DNA of 26,081 nt, from assembly GCA_003427395.1 (NCBI GenBank), contig BFEA01000262.1:426651-452731 (forward strand), in the 5' to 3' direction. Numbering within the stretch: position 1 is the stretch's first letter; each line of letters starts with the position of its first letter. A program made the position numbers and the translations under genes. The stretch comes from Chara braunii. Taxonomy: Eukaryota > Streptophyta > Charophyceae > Charales > Characeae. Positions 17,229 to 25,920 of the stretch are shown piece by piece. The notes beneath the pieces are model-generated. The model did not search any database, was not told where the DNA came from, and saw nothing but the letters and a program-made list of their open reading frames with translations.

Positions 17229-17606
17229 TTATAGATTACTAATTTCAGGGACGTGGGTACCTTGGGAGTGAGAGAGTGGAAGATGTTGAAGGAGAGAGTA
17301 AGAGAAAGTAGATAAAAAAAACGAGAAAAAATATAAGGAGGATGCAGAAGAGGAAAAGTAATCTAAGCCTCTGAATATCTTCTGACGTCTCCTCGCTCTG
17401 GGTGGCTTAGAGGTCGGGGGGTTGGAAGGAAGTGGGGGAGGAGATTGAGTGCTGGGGAGGTTCGGTTGAGGAATTAAAAGAAGTTGTTGAACAGGAATCG
17501 GCCTGTTGGGAGAGGGAGATTCAGAATCAGAGGCATAGTAAGACGATCTGTGATGAGTCGTTCTTCACCTTGGAGGAGGGTCTTCAGCCTTCCTCCTCGG
17601 AGGCAT
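17229..17606 (-). pseudogene. Unrecognised ORF2 (MPPRRK...), overlaps the upstream ORF
   Basis: Starts at ATG 17606-17604 and ends at TAA 17229-17231: 126 codons with one in-frame TGA after 13 residues (MPPRRKAEDPPPR). Composition is S/P-rich (YYASDSESPSPN, STQSPPPLPSNPPTSKPPRA), then basic and aromatic. It overlaps the stop of the upstream minus-strand ORF by 23 bases, an arrangement common in retroelements. I do not recognise the family. Composition suggests the N-terminus of a longer polyprotein whose remainder is absent or decayed. Confidence 0.4.
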
Positions 17607-18199
17607 CGTGATCGTCCTGATCAATGAACGTGAAAACGTGAGTAGAGTCTTGAAGTTTGAAGATAAGACGTGGGAGCGCTGGCTTAGACGGGTAGGCGAC
17701 TTCTCTTGGAAAGACTGGTGCAGATAGGTAGTCAACAGGAGAACCGTAGGCTTGGTCCTAGAGCGCTCTGAACCAAGGTCCGGGTCTCGATTGGACCAGT
17801 TGGTGAAGAAGGAGGTGAGAGATGTCTCCTTTGACGAGATGCTTAAAGAAGCCCTTGAAGAAGAAGGCCAAAGGAAAGATGAAACCTCGTAGTCTGCCGA
17901 GAGAGGGTAGATTGTCTGCTAGGCTGAGGAGACTACCGTTGACCCAAAATATTGAAGAATGAATCTTAGCTGAAGCCAGACACAACGAAAAACAATAGGA
18001 GGGGATGCACAGGCCATGCTTGTGCTGAACTTTATAATCAGCCAGCTCAACATTGGCCTTTGCGCGCTCTTGAGGAGATAGAGAGTTAAGGGTGTAATTC
18101 CGAAAGACATTAGTGAGAGAAGAAGATTAGAGTAAAAGGAGTGCGGAAGTAGTTACAGAGCCTTATCGCAAGCGAGGAAGAAGAAGGATTGAGCGCCAT
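17584..18199 (-). pseudogene. Unrecognised ORF1 (about 205 codons)
   Basis: Starts at ATG 18199 (MALNPSSSSLAIRLCNYFRT), slips by one base near 18115, then reads on as NVFRNYTLNSLSPQERAKAN, VELADYKVQHKHGLCIPSYC, and continues hydrophobic and helical to VQSRPGPWFRAL. A TAG follows at about 17760, after which the same frame stays open to TGA 17584-17586. The continuous amino-acid logic across two lesions indicates a once-functional protein. No domain is recognised. A two-ORF mobile element of unidentified class is the best guess. Confidence 0.45.
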
Positions 18200-19500
18200 T
18201 TTGAAAAGTGAAAAGGGCTGCTTACTCGACAAACTCAAGTAAATAAGAGGTAACGAGGTTGAAAACGAATCTCGTTTCTACAAAAGTGGACCGGGGAGAA
18301 GTTAAGCTGGAGGGAAGAATGAAGGGGAGGGAAAAAATGTGGAGAGGAAGGAGTGAATCCGAAGGGGTATCAAGAGCGAAGATGCGTTGAATGTCTTTGT
18401 GGGCTGAAACTGGAGGTAATGTTATGGAAGATCGGAGTGGAGTGATGACTCGGAGAGAGGAGAAGAAGGTTGCTAGTTTAGCATCAAGAATATGTTCTTG
18501 GGATTATAGAGTAAGATTGGAAGAAAAAAATGAAAGGAGAAAAGGATCGAAGAGTGGCGTTGTGATGGTGAGCAGAGAATGGAAAGAGGAGGTTGATGAT
18601 GGGGAATCAACAGCGACACGGTGCTGGTGGGGGTTGGGGCCAGGAGCGGGAGGGGGAGGTGGCAGGTCTCCTATTCTGCAGACAGAGGGGTTCATGGTGA
18701 GACGCATGGAGAGTGGGGACCGACTTACCGGGATGAGACTGACTGACTGAGAATGACTGACCCGAAAAGTTGACTTGACCGAAGAATGTCAAAGCTGCAA
18801 GAAGACCCTGACTGACGACAGAAAGGGCAAAGGACTGCGAGCGGAGAGTCCTCTCAGGCGTGAAGAATGACCCATCCTCAAAGCGACTCGACTGACTGTG
18901 TGTGCGCAGGTTCGCGTATGCAATGAGTGCGGCAAGTGGTCGACCACTGGAAGGCTTGTGATAGGCCAGGACCCGTACTAGATGGTTTTCCGTACCCTTC
19001 GGGAAAAATCCCACGTAAGGCCTCGAAGTACGGGCTCTAGATAGTTGGGAAGAACGGGGCTTTTGTTTTCTTTCCTTCTTTTTCTTTCTTTCAAAAAGGG
19101 ACGGGTTTTGTGTGGCCAGTTAGCAGCCGCGTCAAGAAACTCAAGAAACGGTTGGGGACTAGCGGGAGTAGGAATTTTGATTTTTTGCGCGCGTGGCTGT
19201 TTTCGAATTTTTTGCGCGCAGCGTAAACCTGTTATCCCGCTCTGCATCCCCGCGCCATCTTCCCTTCTTGTTGTGCATCTCCCTCCTGCATGTCTCTTCG
19301 TCTTCCCTCTAAGCAAAGTTTGATCCCTGAGAATGATTGGTTGTCTGAGTGGGATGGTCGGGGCAATGTGGTGGTCGCGGGAAGCGCACCCCACTTGGAC
19401 GACCACCCCAATCACGCAGACCATTCGACTCGCCGCCTTCGATTCCTCTAGAAACTTTTGTCGTTCTTCTATCTTGCTCATCTACACCCCGTGCTTCGCG
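18200..19500. other. Unassigned region; one long minus-strand frame of unknown meaning
   Basis: A minus frame at 19014-18607 (135 codons) has mixed composition and no recognised motif. It may be part of the same decayed element as the ORFs at 17229-18199. A CTGACTGA-type micro-repeat lies at about 18730-18780. No other gene is supported. Confidence 0.3.
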
Positions 19501-19524
19501 CAGCCTCCCCGTCGCCTTCAGCGC

Positions 19525-19531
19525 TATAAAT
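19525..19531 (+). promoter_or_regulatory. TATA box-like TATAAAT with downstream pyrimidine patch
   Basis: GCGCTATAAATGCTCGC is followed after about 10 bases by CCCTTCCTCTCACTCTCTTG, the arrangement of a plant core promoter. The first downstream ATG (about 19587) opens only 18 codons, so any gene would need splicing that I cannot define. Speculative. Confidence 0.25.
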
Positions 19532-20106
19532 GCTCGCAAACCCTTCCTCTCACTCTCTTGGATTTCGGCTGCAAGTTACGCAAGCTATGCACGAAGCCCG
19601 CGGCGCCGGAAAGGATCGACGTGCCTCGTGGTGGGAGGAGTGACAGCGGGTGGCGGAGTTAGCGGTGGACTTGGGGTGAGGCAGTCGGAGGGACGGAGCG
19701 GTGGTGGAGATCAGACGCCGACTGCTGCAGGGTCTTGTGGCTATGGTTGTCGGTGATCTCGACGGACCGGGTGGAGATTGGGCCCGAAGAGGCCAATCGT
19801 GAGAATTCTGTATTTCTAAGACGAAGCTTTTCTCCGAATCTCCATTGTTGCTTTGCCCCGTGTGATGTGTGCAAGTCCCCCAATGTGGGGACACTGGCAG
19901 TGTATGGTATGCCTTCTCAGGTATGGAAGTCTATGGATGTGAATGTTTTAGTAAGAGCGGATGACCATAAGGTATCGAGTGTTGATTGCTGACATGAGTG
20001 CATGAGTGGGTCGGTCCTTTCCGTCTTCCTCCCTGTTTCTTGATTACTAGTAATTGCCCTTAGCCCGCGCGAGTGTGTGTGCATGATATGTGCCCTCCTC
20101 CCTTCA

Positions 20107-20110
<4 letters not shown>

Positions 20111-20137
<27 letters not shown>

Positions 20138-20138
20138 N

Positions 20139-20203
<65 letters not shown>
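20111..20203. repeat. (CT)n microsatellite, about 93 bp, with an N
   Basis: A continuous CT run interrupted by an ambiguous base at 20138. The N probably marks an assembly or base-calling problem, so true repeat length is uncertain. Low-complexity frames across it are artefacts. Confidence 0.95.
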
Positions 20204-20206
<3 letters not shown>

Positions 20207-21240
20207 CGCGCAGGTCGGGACTCAAAGGGGAGGAGGAAACTTCTAGGGACATCGGCCACCCGCGTACGCGCGGAGCAGCCAACCTATCTATCTCCACCCA
20301 GGGGGCCCGACACCGCGTTTAGGTGGAAGTTACGGAGAAGAGACGAAGAAAGGGAATTGAGCGCATCCTTCTGCGACAATATTCGTTAAATTTTGCATGG
20401 ACTCAGGTTTCGACCCAAAGGACGGAAGCGCGGGCCGTGGCCGGAGCTCGAACCTCGTCCCCGGGCGTCACAGCACGCTTCCGCCTTTCCCGATCGTAGA
20501 TGACGATGGCGTATACTGCGATGCGGAAGTGTGGAGCCTGCTGCAGCGCACGGACCAATCTATCTTTATAACCCGACCCAAGTGTGCCACATAGGCGGGA
20601 GTGGTTTTGTGCTGATTGAGCGATTTGCTTCCCCGCCTTTGATCTTGTCGTACACCGACCTCACGGCGCTGCCCTGGTCTGCCGTGCACGCCATCTGGCA
20701 ACCGCGTTTCAAGTGTCACTGGTGTCGCCAGGGAGACTCGTGCTCGTGGCGGCGGTTGGTCCTGGGGTACGAAGGGGCTACCCGATTCCCCGAACTTTCC
20801 CGCAATGCGGGTGCGCTCCCCGCCGAACCTGGGTCCCATCGACTTGCCCGACCCCGGGCGAACCCGTGACGAACCGATTGCACGGACTCGACGAGTCTGA
20901 CAACGAGGCCTAACCCGCCTCCGGAGCATCGGGCCCCGAAAGGGCCACGCAAACCATGCGCTTCGGGGAACGGAACTCCGTTCCCGACGACCCCGTTGCT
21001 CCTTTTTCTTTTTCCTCGCATTCGTTCTTTTTCCCGAAAGCGCTGACGATAGGGCCATAGGGCCTCGTTCTCTCGCGACCCGCTTTCGACAACAGCTCGA
21101 ACCCCGTCCCGGCACCTCGGGCTGAGACAAGAGTCCCCGTTCCGCCTGGGTGACTCAACCCCCACGGCCAAAAATCCTCGGCCACGCTCCTAACAACTCT
21201 GATCGGCGTCCGAAGTACAGGACATCGTGTGGGGTGTGAG
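20204..21240. other. GC-rich stretch without a supported gene
   Basis: Overlapping frames of up to 220 codons exist on both strands, as expected from high GC, but none shows a domain or consistent composition. CCCCGGGCGTCACA at 20459-20472 is, on the minus strand, a TGTGACGCCCGGGG LTR-type end. No paired terminus was found. Confidence 0.35.
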
Positions 21241-21245
21241 GTTGC

Positions 21246-21359
21246 GCATCATAGGCTCAGTGCGAGAAGCTGGGCAAGTCATCGTGACAGGGCAGCTCCC
21301 TGTCACTTATACAGCCGGCCATCATGACAGGGCATCATAGGCTCAGTGCGAGAAGCTGG
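21246..21359 (+). repeat. 28-bp direct repeat, 86-bp period
   Basis: GCATCATAGGCTCAGTGCGAGAAGCTGG occurs at 21246-21273 and 21332-21359. Between them lie two GACAGGGCA motifs, with a TGACAGGG...CCCTGTCA hairpin. Function unknown. Confidence 0.75.
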
Positions 21360-21419
21360 TCAAGCCAGCGGGACCGGTCAAAGTGGTGCGGCAGTCCTCC
21401 AGCCTGGGTAAGTGTCAAG

Positions 21420-21801
21420 TCACAAGGAACTTACCGCTGTCGATTGTAGACGGAATCTTCAGGGCTGTTGATGAAGTGAAAACAAAATAATATCCAAGGA
21501 TCGGAAAAACATGCAGCCGTAGATGATGAAAAGGATGGGCCTCTGATAAAAAAGGAACCGGGACTTGTGGAACCGTAGTAGTGTCCCAGTAGTTGGGAAT
21601 TGTAACCACTTGATGTTGTTGATGGTAAATCTGTGGTCGTCGGAATAGAGGCCAACCCATGTTATTGAAACAGTCAAGTTGTTGAGATCATATTGGGGAG
21701 GCAAGAAATAAACTGATTTATCCCAATTGATAGATGCTTCTGAGAGCACGCAGTACTCATCAAGTCCCCCCCGAGTGCCTGCACAGCCCCCGGGGTGTTA
21801 C
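21420..21801 (-). other. Possible LTR start and leader of a minus-strand element
   Basis: Read on the minus strand from 21801, the sequence begins TGTAACACCCCGGGGGCTGT, a typical plant Gypsy-LTR opening. Downstream frames (21749-21431) have no recognised domain. No matching LTR end or second copy is visible. Confidence 0.3.
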
Positions 21802-21879
21802 AGCAAGCCACCTTGAGGTCATCCGCTAACGCACCCCCTTTCCAATGGACCTTAGGGGGATGCGCAGCCCTACGATTTG

Positions 21880-22042
21880 CTCATTTATTTATTCTGATAT
21901 TAAGAAGTAAAACCTCCAATTGCACAACAAATAGCAGCGGCACAAGGGGACAACCTTGACGCAGGGATCTGGTCAGCGGGAACTCTGATTCTCCGTGGAT
22001 TCGAACTCCGGTCTTTGTGGGTGTACCAACTGAGGTAGCCCC
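21880..22042 (-). mobile_element. tRNA-derived SINE-like element, copy 3
   Basis: The minus strand shows box A (TACCTCAGTTGGTA, complement of 22024-22037) and box B (GGAGTTCGAATCC, complement of 21997-22009) at pol III spacing. About 110 bp of body follows, ending in AATAAATAAATGAG near 21890. The body differs from copies 1 and 2, so it may be a separate subfamily. Confidence 0.55.
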
Positions 22043-22130
22043 GTTGTACAGAAGACAGCTGTCCCAGGTTTTGCCCGGTGGTGACTCAGCACTGGCGGGC
22101 CTCAGTTGGTTGCCTCGTTGTGCGACGGAG

Positions 22131-22182
22131 AGAAGTGGAGCGAGAAAAAAAAAAAAAAAAAAAGAAGAAGAAGTGGAGCGAG
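22131..22182 (+). mobile_element. A-tract insertion with 14-bp target duplication
   Basis: AGAAGTGGAGCGAG at 22131-22144 recurs at 22169-22182. Between are 19 A plus GAAGA. No body sequence is present, only a tail, as in a maximally truncated LINE-mediated insertion. Confidence 0.7.
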
Positions 22183-22289
22183 GCCCATGAAGACAACATT
22201 ATGGTGACGTTGTCGTTTTCCTTCTACTCTTCTAAAGTTCGATTCGTGTTCGGTGACGTGCAACGACCAAGCTCCGTCATGAAAATGGC

Positions 22290-22292
22290 CAG

Positions 22293-22334
<42 letters not shown>

Positions 22335-22340
22335 AGCAGC
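22290..22340 (+). repeat. 37-base poly(A) with 7-bp flanking repeats
   Basis: CAGCAGC, 37 A (22297-22333), CAGCAGC. The flanks are short and repetitive, so this fits a tail-only insertion but is not strong evidence by itself. Confidence 0.5.
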
Positions 22341-22555
22341 TGCACATTCGTCACGCCACATGCAGGCCCCAGATGGCAAAACAGCGTACTTCTCTTGCCA
22401 ACACTGCACGGACCAGCACACGTCGGTCTGGAAATCCCAAGTCCTTTTTGTAAAACAAAAAAAGAAAAAGAAATGCCGAGTCAACGGATCTCTCCAGACT
22501 TTTCTCTTCTCGTTTTTCCAAAAGAAACAAGCTATGTACTTTTCTGAATACACCT

Positions 22556-22656
22556 TTCGGCCCTTGAGGACACCTGGAAGTATACAGTGTGGCCCTTCGA
22601 GAAGATTAGCATGGCACCTTCGCCAGGATGACACGCATGTATAGAGAAATTGTACA
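22556..22656 (+). pseudogene. U6 snRNA-derived pseudogene
   Basis: GAGAAGATTAGCATGG, then CACCTTCGCCAGGATGACACGC, then AGAGAAATTGTACAA matches the conserved centre and 3' part of U6 spliceosomal RNA. Upstream, GGACACCTGGAAGTATACAG matches the 5' part with a deletion. A 12-base insertion (TGTGGCCCTTCG) splits the region of the invariant ACAGAGA box. The 3' end runs into an A-rich sequence (CAAAAATAAAAATAAAAAAA) with no T4 terminator, and no plant upstream sequence element is visible. These features point to a retroposed, non-functional copy. Confidence 0.75.
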
Positions 22657-22869
22657 AAAATAAAAATAAAAAAATCACCTCTCTCCTATCTGCTTCATCT
22701 TTTCTGTCTTTGGCGGCGGTCTTGAATTATCATCGTCCATCCCAGGGGCCAAGTCCAACTTACCCGAATGCTCAACTTCTGACCGTAGATTACGATGATC
22801 AGCGGCCAGAAATGAAGAATCAGGGTCTTAAGTGGGTCTTGGCTCAATGACCCCAGGTGACCTCAAAAG

Positions 22870-22948
22870 CTACTCAACTGATTTCTGGATTCGAACACGG
22901 CTCTGCATTTTAACAGTTCATGGGTGTTACCGTCTGAGCTACGCCAGT
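22870..22948 (-). mobile_element. tRNA-derived SINE head, copy 4
   Basis: The minus strand reads GCGTAGCTCAGACGGTAACA, then CCCATGAACTGTTAAAATGCAG, then GTGTTCGAATCCAG. It shares CCCATGAACTGTT.AAAT.CAG and box B with SINE copy 1 at 1110-1172. The body beyond box B differs. It is probably the same tRNA-derived head on another tail. Confidence 0.7.
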
Positions 22949-22951
22949 TGA

Positions 22952-22995
22952 TTCCATCTGCATTTTTTTTATTTTTTATTTTCCATCTGCATTTT
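22952..22995 (-). mobile_element. T-tract insertion with 15-bp target duplication
   Basis: TTCCATCTGCATTTT at 22952-22966 recurs exactly at 22981-22995. The 14 bases between are TTTTATTTTTTATT, a minus-strand A-rich tail with no body. Confidence 0.7.
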
Positions 22996-23157
22996 CAATC
23001 ACCCCCCCGCAGCACACAATTGCTGTGACCCTCACTACTCCACGTGTCGCAACAGGGGCAAACCGGATCCCGATTCCCGTGCAGACGCGGCACGCCAAGT
23101 TGACGAGTACCATTCCCATGCCAAACAATCCGGACACAACGCTTGACCTCAACTCCC

Positions 23158-23260
<103 letters not shown>

Positions 23261-23438
23261 TCCTATCTCTGTGTCTAGCAGATATGAGAGATGTCACCAC
23301 CTCTCGAACAACCACCCAACCTGTTCTACTTCATAATTCACCTTTCAACTCTCTTCCACGTGGCACTGCCCTTCCATTCTCGATCAGATTCTGTACAATA
23401 ACGACGCTCCAGTTTCCTTCTTACCTATCAAGGACTAC

Positions 23439-23560
23439 GGGCCTCGCTACACCACCCTCGAAATGTGAGAAAAACAAAATGTTGCGGGTGCATCTGGCCA
23501 TGTTCTAGCGGGAAGTTCATTCCCATTTCGCAAAATTTCGAGAGTGGTGTGGCGATGCCC
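23439..23560. mobile_element. PIF/Harbinger-like MITE (122 bp)
   Basis: Ends GGGCCTCGCTACACCACCCT and AGAGTGGTGTGGCGATGCCC are near-complementary. The 3-bp duplication TAC is at 23436-23438 and 23561-23563. Same length and core as the copy at 12053-12174. No ORF. Confidence 0.85.
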
Positions 23561-23597
23561 TACGTTTCTCTCTCTCTCTCTCTCTTTAACTCCGTCC

Positions 23598-23639
23598 GGG
23601 TGCATCTGGCCATGTTCTAGCGGGAAGTTCATTCCCATT
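23598..23639 (+). repeat. Exact 42-bp copy of the MITE core
   Basis: Identical to 23486-23527 inside the neighbouring MITE (GGGTGCATCTGGCCATGTTC...), without terminal repeats. A local duplication or remnant of a second copy. Confidence 0.85.
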
Positions 23640-23711
23640 GCTGCCCTCCGAATCGCACCCTGCAGAGGCATACCACCTGTCTGGCACAACTGCAGTCTGC
23701 AAGCCGACGTA

Positions 23712-23826
23712 GGGCCTCGTTGCACTACTCGCCATCCGCCAACATCTTGATTAAATGCATGTGGCCATCATTTTTGTCCAGATGCATTCGAATTCTTGGC
23801 GGATGACGACTAGTGCAGCTAGGCCC
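23712..23826. mobile_element. PIF/Harbinger-like MITE (115 bp) next to the beta-helix gene promoter
   Basis: Arms GGGCCTCGTTGCACTACTCG and (complement) at the right end TAGTGCAGCTAGGCCC; inner arms CCATCCGCCAA and TTGGCGGATG pair too. Flanks GTA and ATA are an imperfect 3-bp duplication. It ends 11 bp before a TATA-like element. Confidence 0.75.
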
Positions 23827-23837
23827 ATAGCCATAGC

Positions 23838-23843
23838 TATAAA
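23838..23843 (+). promoter_or_regulatory. TATA-like element upstream of the beta-helix gene
   Basis: AGCTATAAAGC is the best TATA box in the 340 bp before the start codon. Transcription would begin near 23870, giving a pyrimidine-rich 5' UTR of about 290 bases. Inferred from motif and spacing only. Confidence 0.35.
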
Positions 23844-24162
23844 GCTCTCATCACGGCGCTCCGATGGAGCAACGAACACCGATAAGGCATCACAGTCCGT
23901 CCGATCGGTCAAGTGTTGAAATCGCCATCTCCGGATTCTCCTCCTCATTGACACAGACAGCCATCTATCAGATCTCCTCTCTTCCTTCTCAAGTGTTCTA
24001 GCGGGGTGGATAGAACGAGCGACAGATCGGCGCTCTTCCACCGCTCTTCCGCTGCCCTTCCGCCTCTGTTCCACCGCCGCCCGCCCGCTCTTCCTCCGCT
24101 CCTACCCCGCTCCTCCCCCGCTGCTCGACGCTAAGCCTCGGAGAAGGACGACGAGTCTGAAG

Positions 24163-25287
24163 ATGGCCTCAGGAGGACGATTCGCCGCCGGTGATGAAGG
24201 TCCGATTGTCTCGCGCAATCTCCTCCACAGGCTAGTGGTTGCCCTGCTGTTGGGGATAGCGATGGCTATGGCTATGGTGAGAGCCGAGCATAGCGATCAT
24301 GGCTATGGGGGCCATGAGCTCACGGGTCACGGCCGTTATCTCGGGGTGCCTCCAAGGCAGCCGCCGCCGCCGCCGCCTTCCCAGGAGGCGTTGTTAGCAG
24401 CAGCTATCAAGGACGAGCGAGTGACGACGTACGTGCTGACTCAGAACGTGGACTTGACAACGTCTCTGCCGATGGTCTCCCGGCCGAGCTTCACTGTGCG
24501 GGGGATGTGCGGCAAAGATGGGCGGCGTCGCTGCGTGATCAACGGCATGAACAAGTACCGCGGTTTCGTGGCAAACTACTCCTCTCATGTCGCTCTCTCT
24601 CTGATTAACCTGGAGTTTACCGGGCTTCGCGCCGTCGACGACGCATCCGGCGGCGCTGCCGCTGCCGTCGATGGAGGGCGATTGACGGTCAAAAACTGTG
24701 TGTTCCGATCTAACAAGGTGGGGAGAGGGGGAGCAGGAGGCGCGGTCCTTGTGCAGGATGGCAGCTTCGACATCAGCGGGAGCGCGTTCGAGGGGAATGC
24801 CGCGGGCGATGTCGGCGGCGCCATCTTCTTCGGAAGCGACGCCTCGGGGAACGTCAGCGCGACCAAGTTCAAGAGCAACTCGGCTATGGCCGGCGGCGCC
24901 GTGTACGCCAAGGAAGGCAAAGTCAACTTCCACGCCGTTGACTTTTCCGCCAATCGCGCTCGAGCGCGCGGAGGCGCTCTCTTCCTCACAGTCACAGAGT
25001 CCGTCGTCTCGAAGACGCGCTTCAACTCCAACTCCGCTGGTCAATCTGGCGGCGCTGTCCACGTGTACCTGGAGTTTCTAAACACCACCTTCTGCAGCGA
25101 TACCTCTTTTAATCGGAATACGGCGGCGAAGGATAAATCGTCTTCCAAGGTCTCGATCGCTGGACCTGAGGGTGACAAGTCCCGCGTCTTTTTCTGCGCA
25201 GCCAAGGTACCCAGCGGTGTCGGCTACGAGGGTCCCGACAGCCGCGTCGCGACGGGATGCAAAGGCTGCAAACCTACCGGTCGATAA
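24163..25287 (+). CDS. Secreted right-handed beta-helix (pectin-lyase-like) repeat protein, 374 aa
   Basis: The start is ATG in good context (AAGATGG), with no upstream in-frame alternative supported; the frame is uninterrupted to TAA. Residues 20-40 are a hydrophobic signal segment (LLHRLVVALLLGIAMAMAMV), with likely cleavage after VRA (41). A His/Gly-rich and polyproline linker follows (PPPPPP at 67-72). From about 85 a parallel beta-helix is indicated, with early strands capped by C116/C124. Five coils then carry GGA[V/I/L] at 192, 218, 244, 270 and 296, exactly 26 residues apart, each preceded by F-x-x-N. Cysteines at 311, 345, 366 and 369 may close the C-terminus. GGA/FxxN repeats are known from chlamydial Pmp autotransporters and plant or algal extracellular beta-helix proteins. 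No pectate-lyase catalytic site is recognisable, so the role (cell-wall or surface binding) is unknown. GC-rich codon use, unlike the neighbouring repeats, supports a host gene. Confidence 0.85.
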   Translation: MASGGRFAAGDEGPIVSRNLLHRLVVALLLGIAMAMAMVRAEHSDHGYGGHELTGHGRYLGVPPRQPPPPPPSQEALLAAAIKDERVTTYVLTQNVDLTTSLPMVSRPSFTVRGMCGKDGRRRCVINGMNKYRGFVANYSSHVALSLINLEFTGLRAVDDASGGAAAAVDGGRLTVKNCVFRSNKVGRGGAGGAVLVQDGSFDISGSAFEGNAAGDVGGAIFFGSDASGNVSATKFKSNSAMAGGAVYAKEGKVNFHAVDFSANRARARGGALFLTVTESVVSKTRFNSNSAGQSGGAVHVYLEFLNTTFCSDTSFNRNTAAKDKSSSKVSIAGPEGDKSRVFFCAAKVPSGVGYEGPDSRVATGCKGCKPTGR

Positions 25288-25330
25288 CTTAGGAGAACCT
25301 CCTCCTTGTTCTCGCCATCGCCTTCACCAC

Positions 25331-25382
<52 letters not shown>
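25331..25382 (+). repeat. (ATC)n trinucleotide repeat in the presumed 3' UTR
   Basis: About 17 uninterrupted CAT/ATC triplets start 43 bases after the stop codon, with looser ATC/ATT repeats to about 25570. One plus frame reads it as polyhistidine, but that frame is not the gene's frame. Probably untranslated. Confidence 0.9.
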
Positions 25383-25383
<1 letters not shown>

Positions 25384-25618
25384 CGGCCACCTGCATCATC
25401 AGCCTCCTCGTCATCATCATCACCAGCATCATCATGATCATTAGATTGTGATCTTCCTCCCTTTCTTGAACATGTAAGAGCAGTTGTTGGCATCCGGATG
25501 ATCATCATCATTATCGTCATCGTACTCATCATTATAATCACCGTCGCTGTCGTCTCCATCGCTATCGCCATCGCCATTATCTTTTTTGTCGAAAACAGTT
25601 TCGCGCTGATCTTCATTC

Positions 25619-25736
25619 CTGATCGGCATTCTGTATCTGGTGCCTCCGTTTTTTATATGTAGCATCAGGATGACGTCATCGGATTAGAGATTTCTCATTA
25701 GAATCAGGAGTACTGCTTTTCAAACAAAAGAAAAGG

Positions 25737-25796
<60 letters not shown>

Positions 25797-25920
25797 GAGA
25801 GAGAGACACTGATCGGCATTCTTTATCTGGTGCCTCGATTTTGATATGTAGCATCAGGATGATGTCATCGGATTAGACATTTCTCATTAAAATCAGCGGG
25901 ACTGCTTTAAGAAACAAAAC

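Noticed and set aside
20468-21130. 220-codon minus-strand ORF in GC-rich DNA
   Set aside because: Other frames on both strands are also open, composition is arginine-rich as expected from GC-rich shadow frames, and no domain is seen.
22078-22644. 188-codon plus ORF with polylysine tracts
   Set aside because: Produced by reading through two A-tracts and the U6-derived segment.
22556-22656. Functional U6 snRNA gene
   Set aside because: The ACAGAGA region is split, no T-run terminator follows, and no upstream promoter element is visible.
24394-25062. 222-codon minus ORF opposite the beta-helix gene
   Set aside because: Shadow of the GC-rich sense frame, which has a signal peptide and periodic GGA motifs.
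25172-25444. Plus-strand ORF with a polyhistidine tract
   Set aside because: It is the (ATC)n repeat read in a different frame from the beta-helix gene, with no independent coding evidence.
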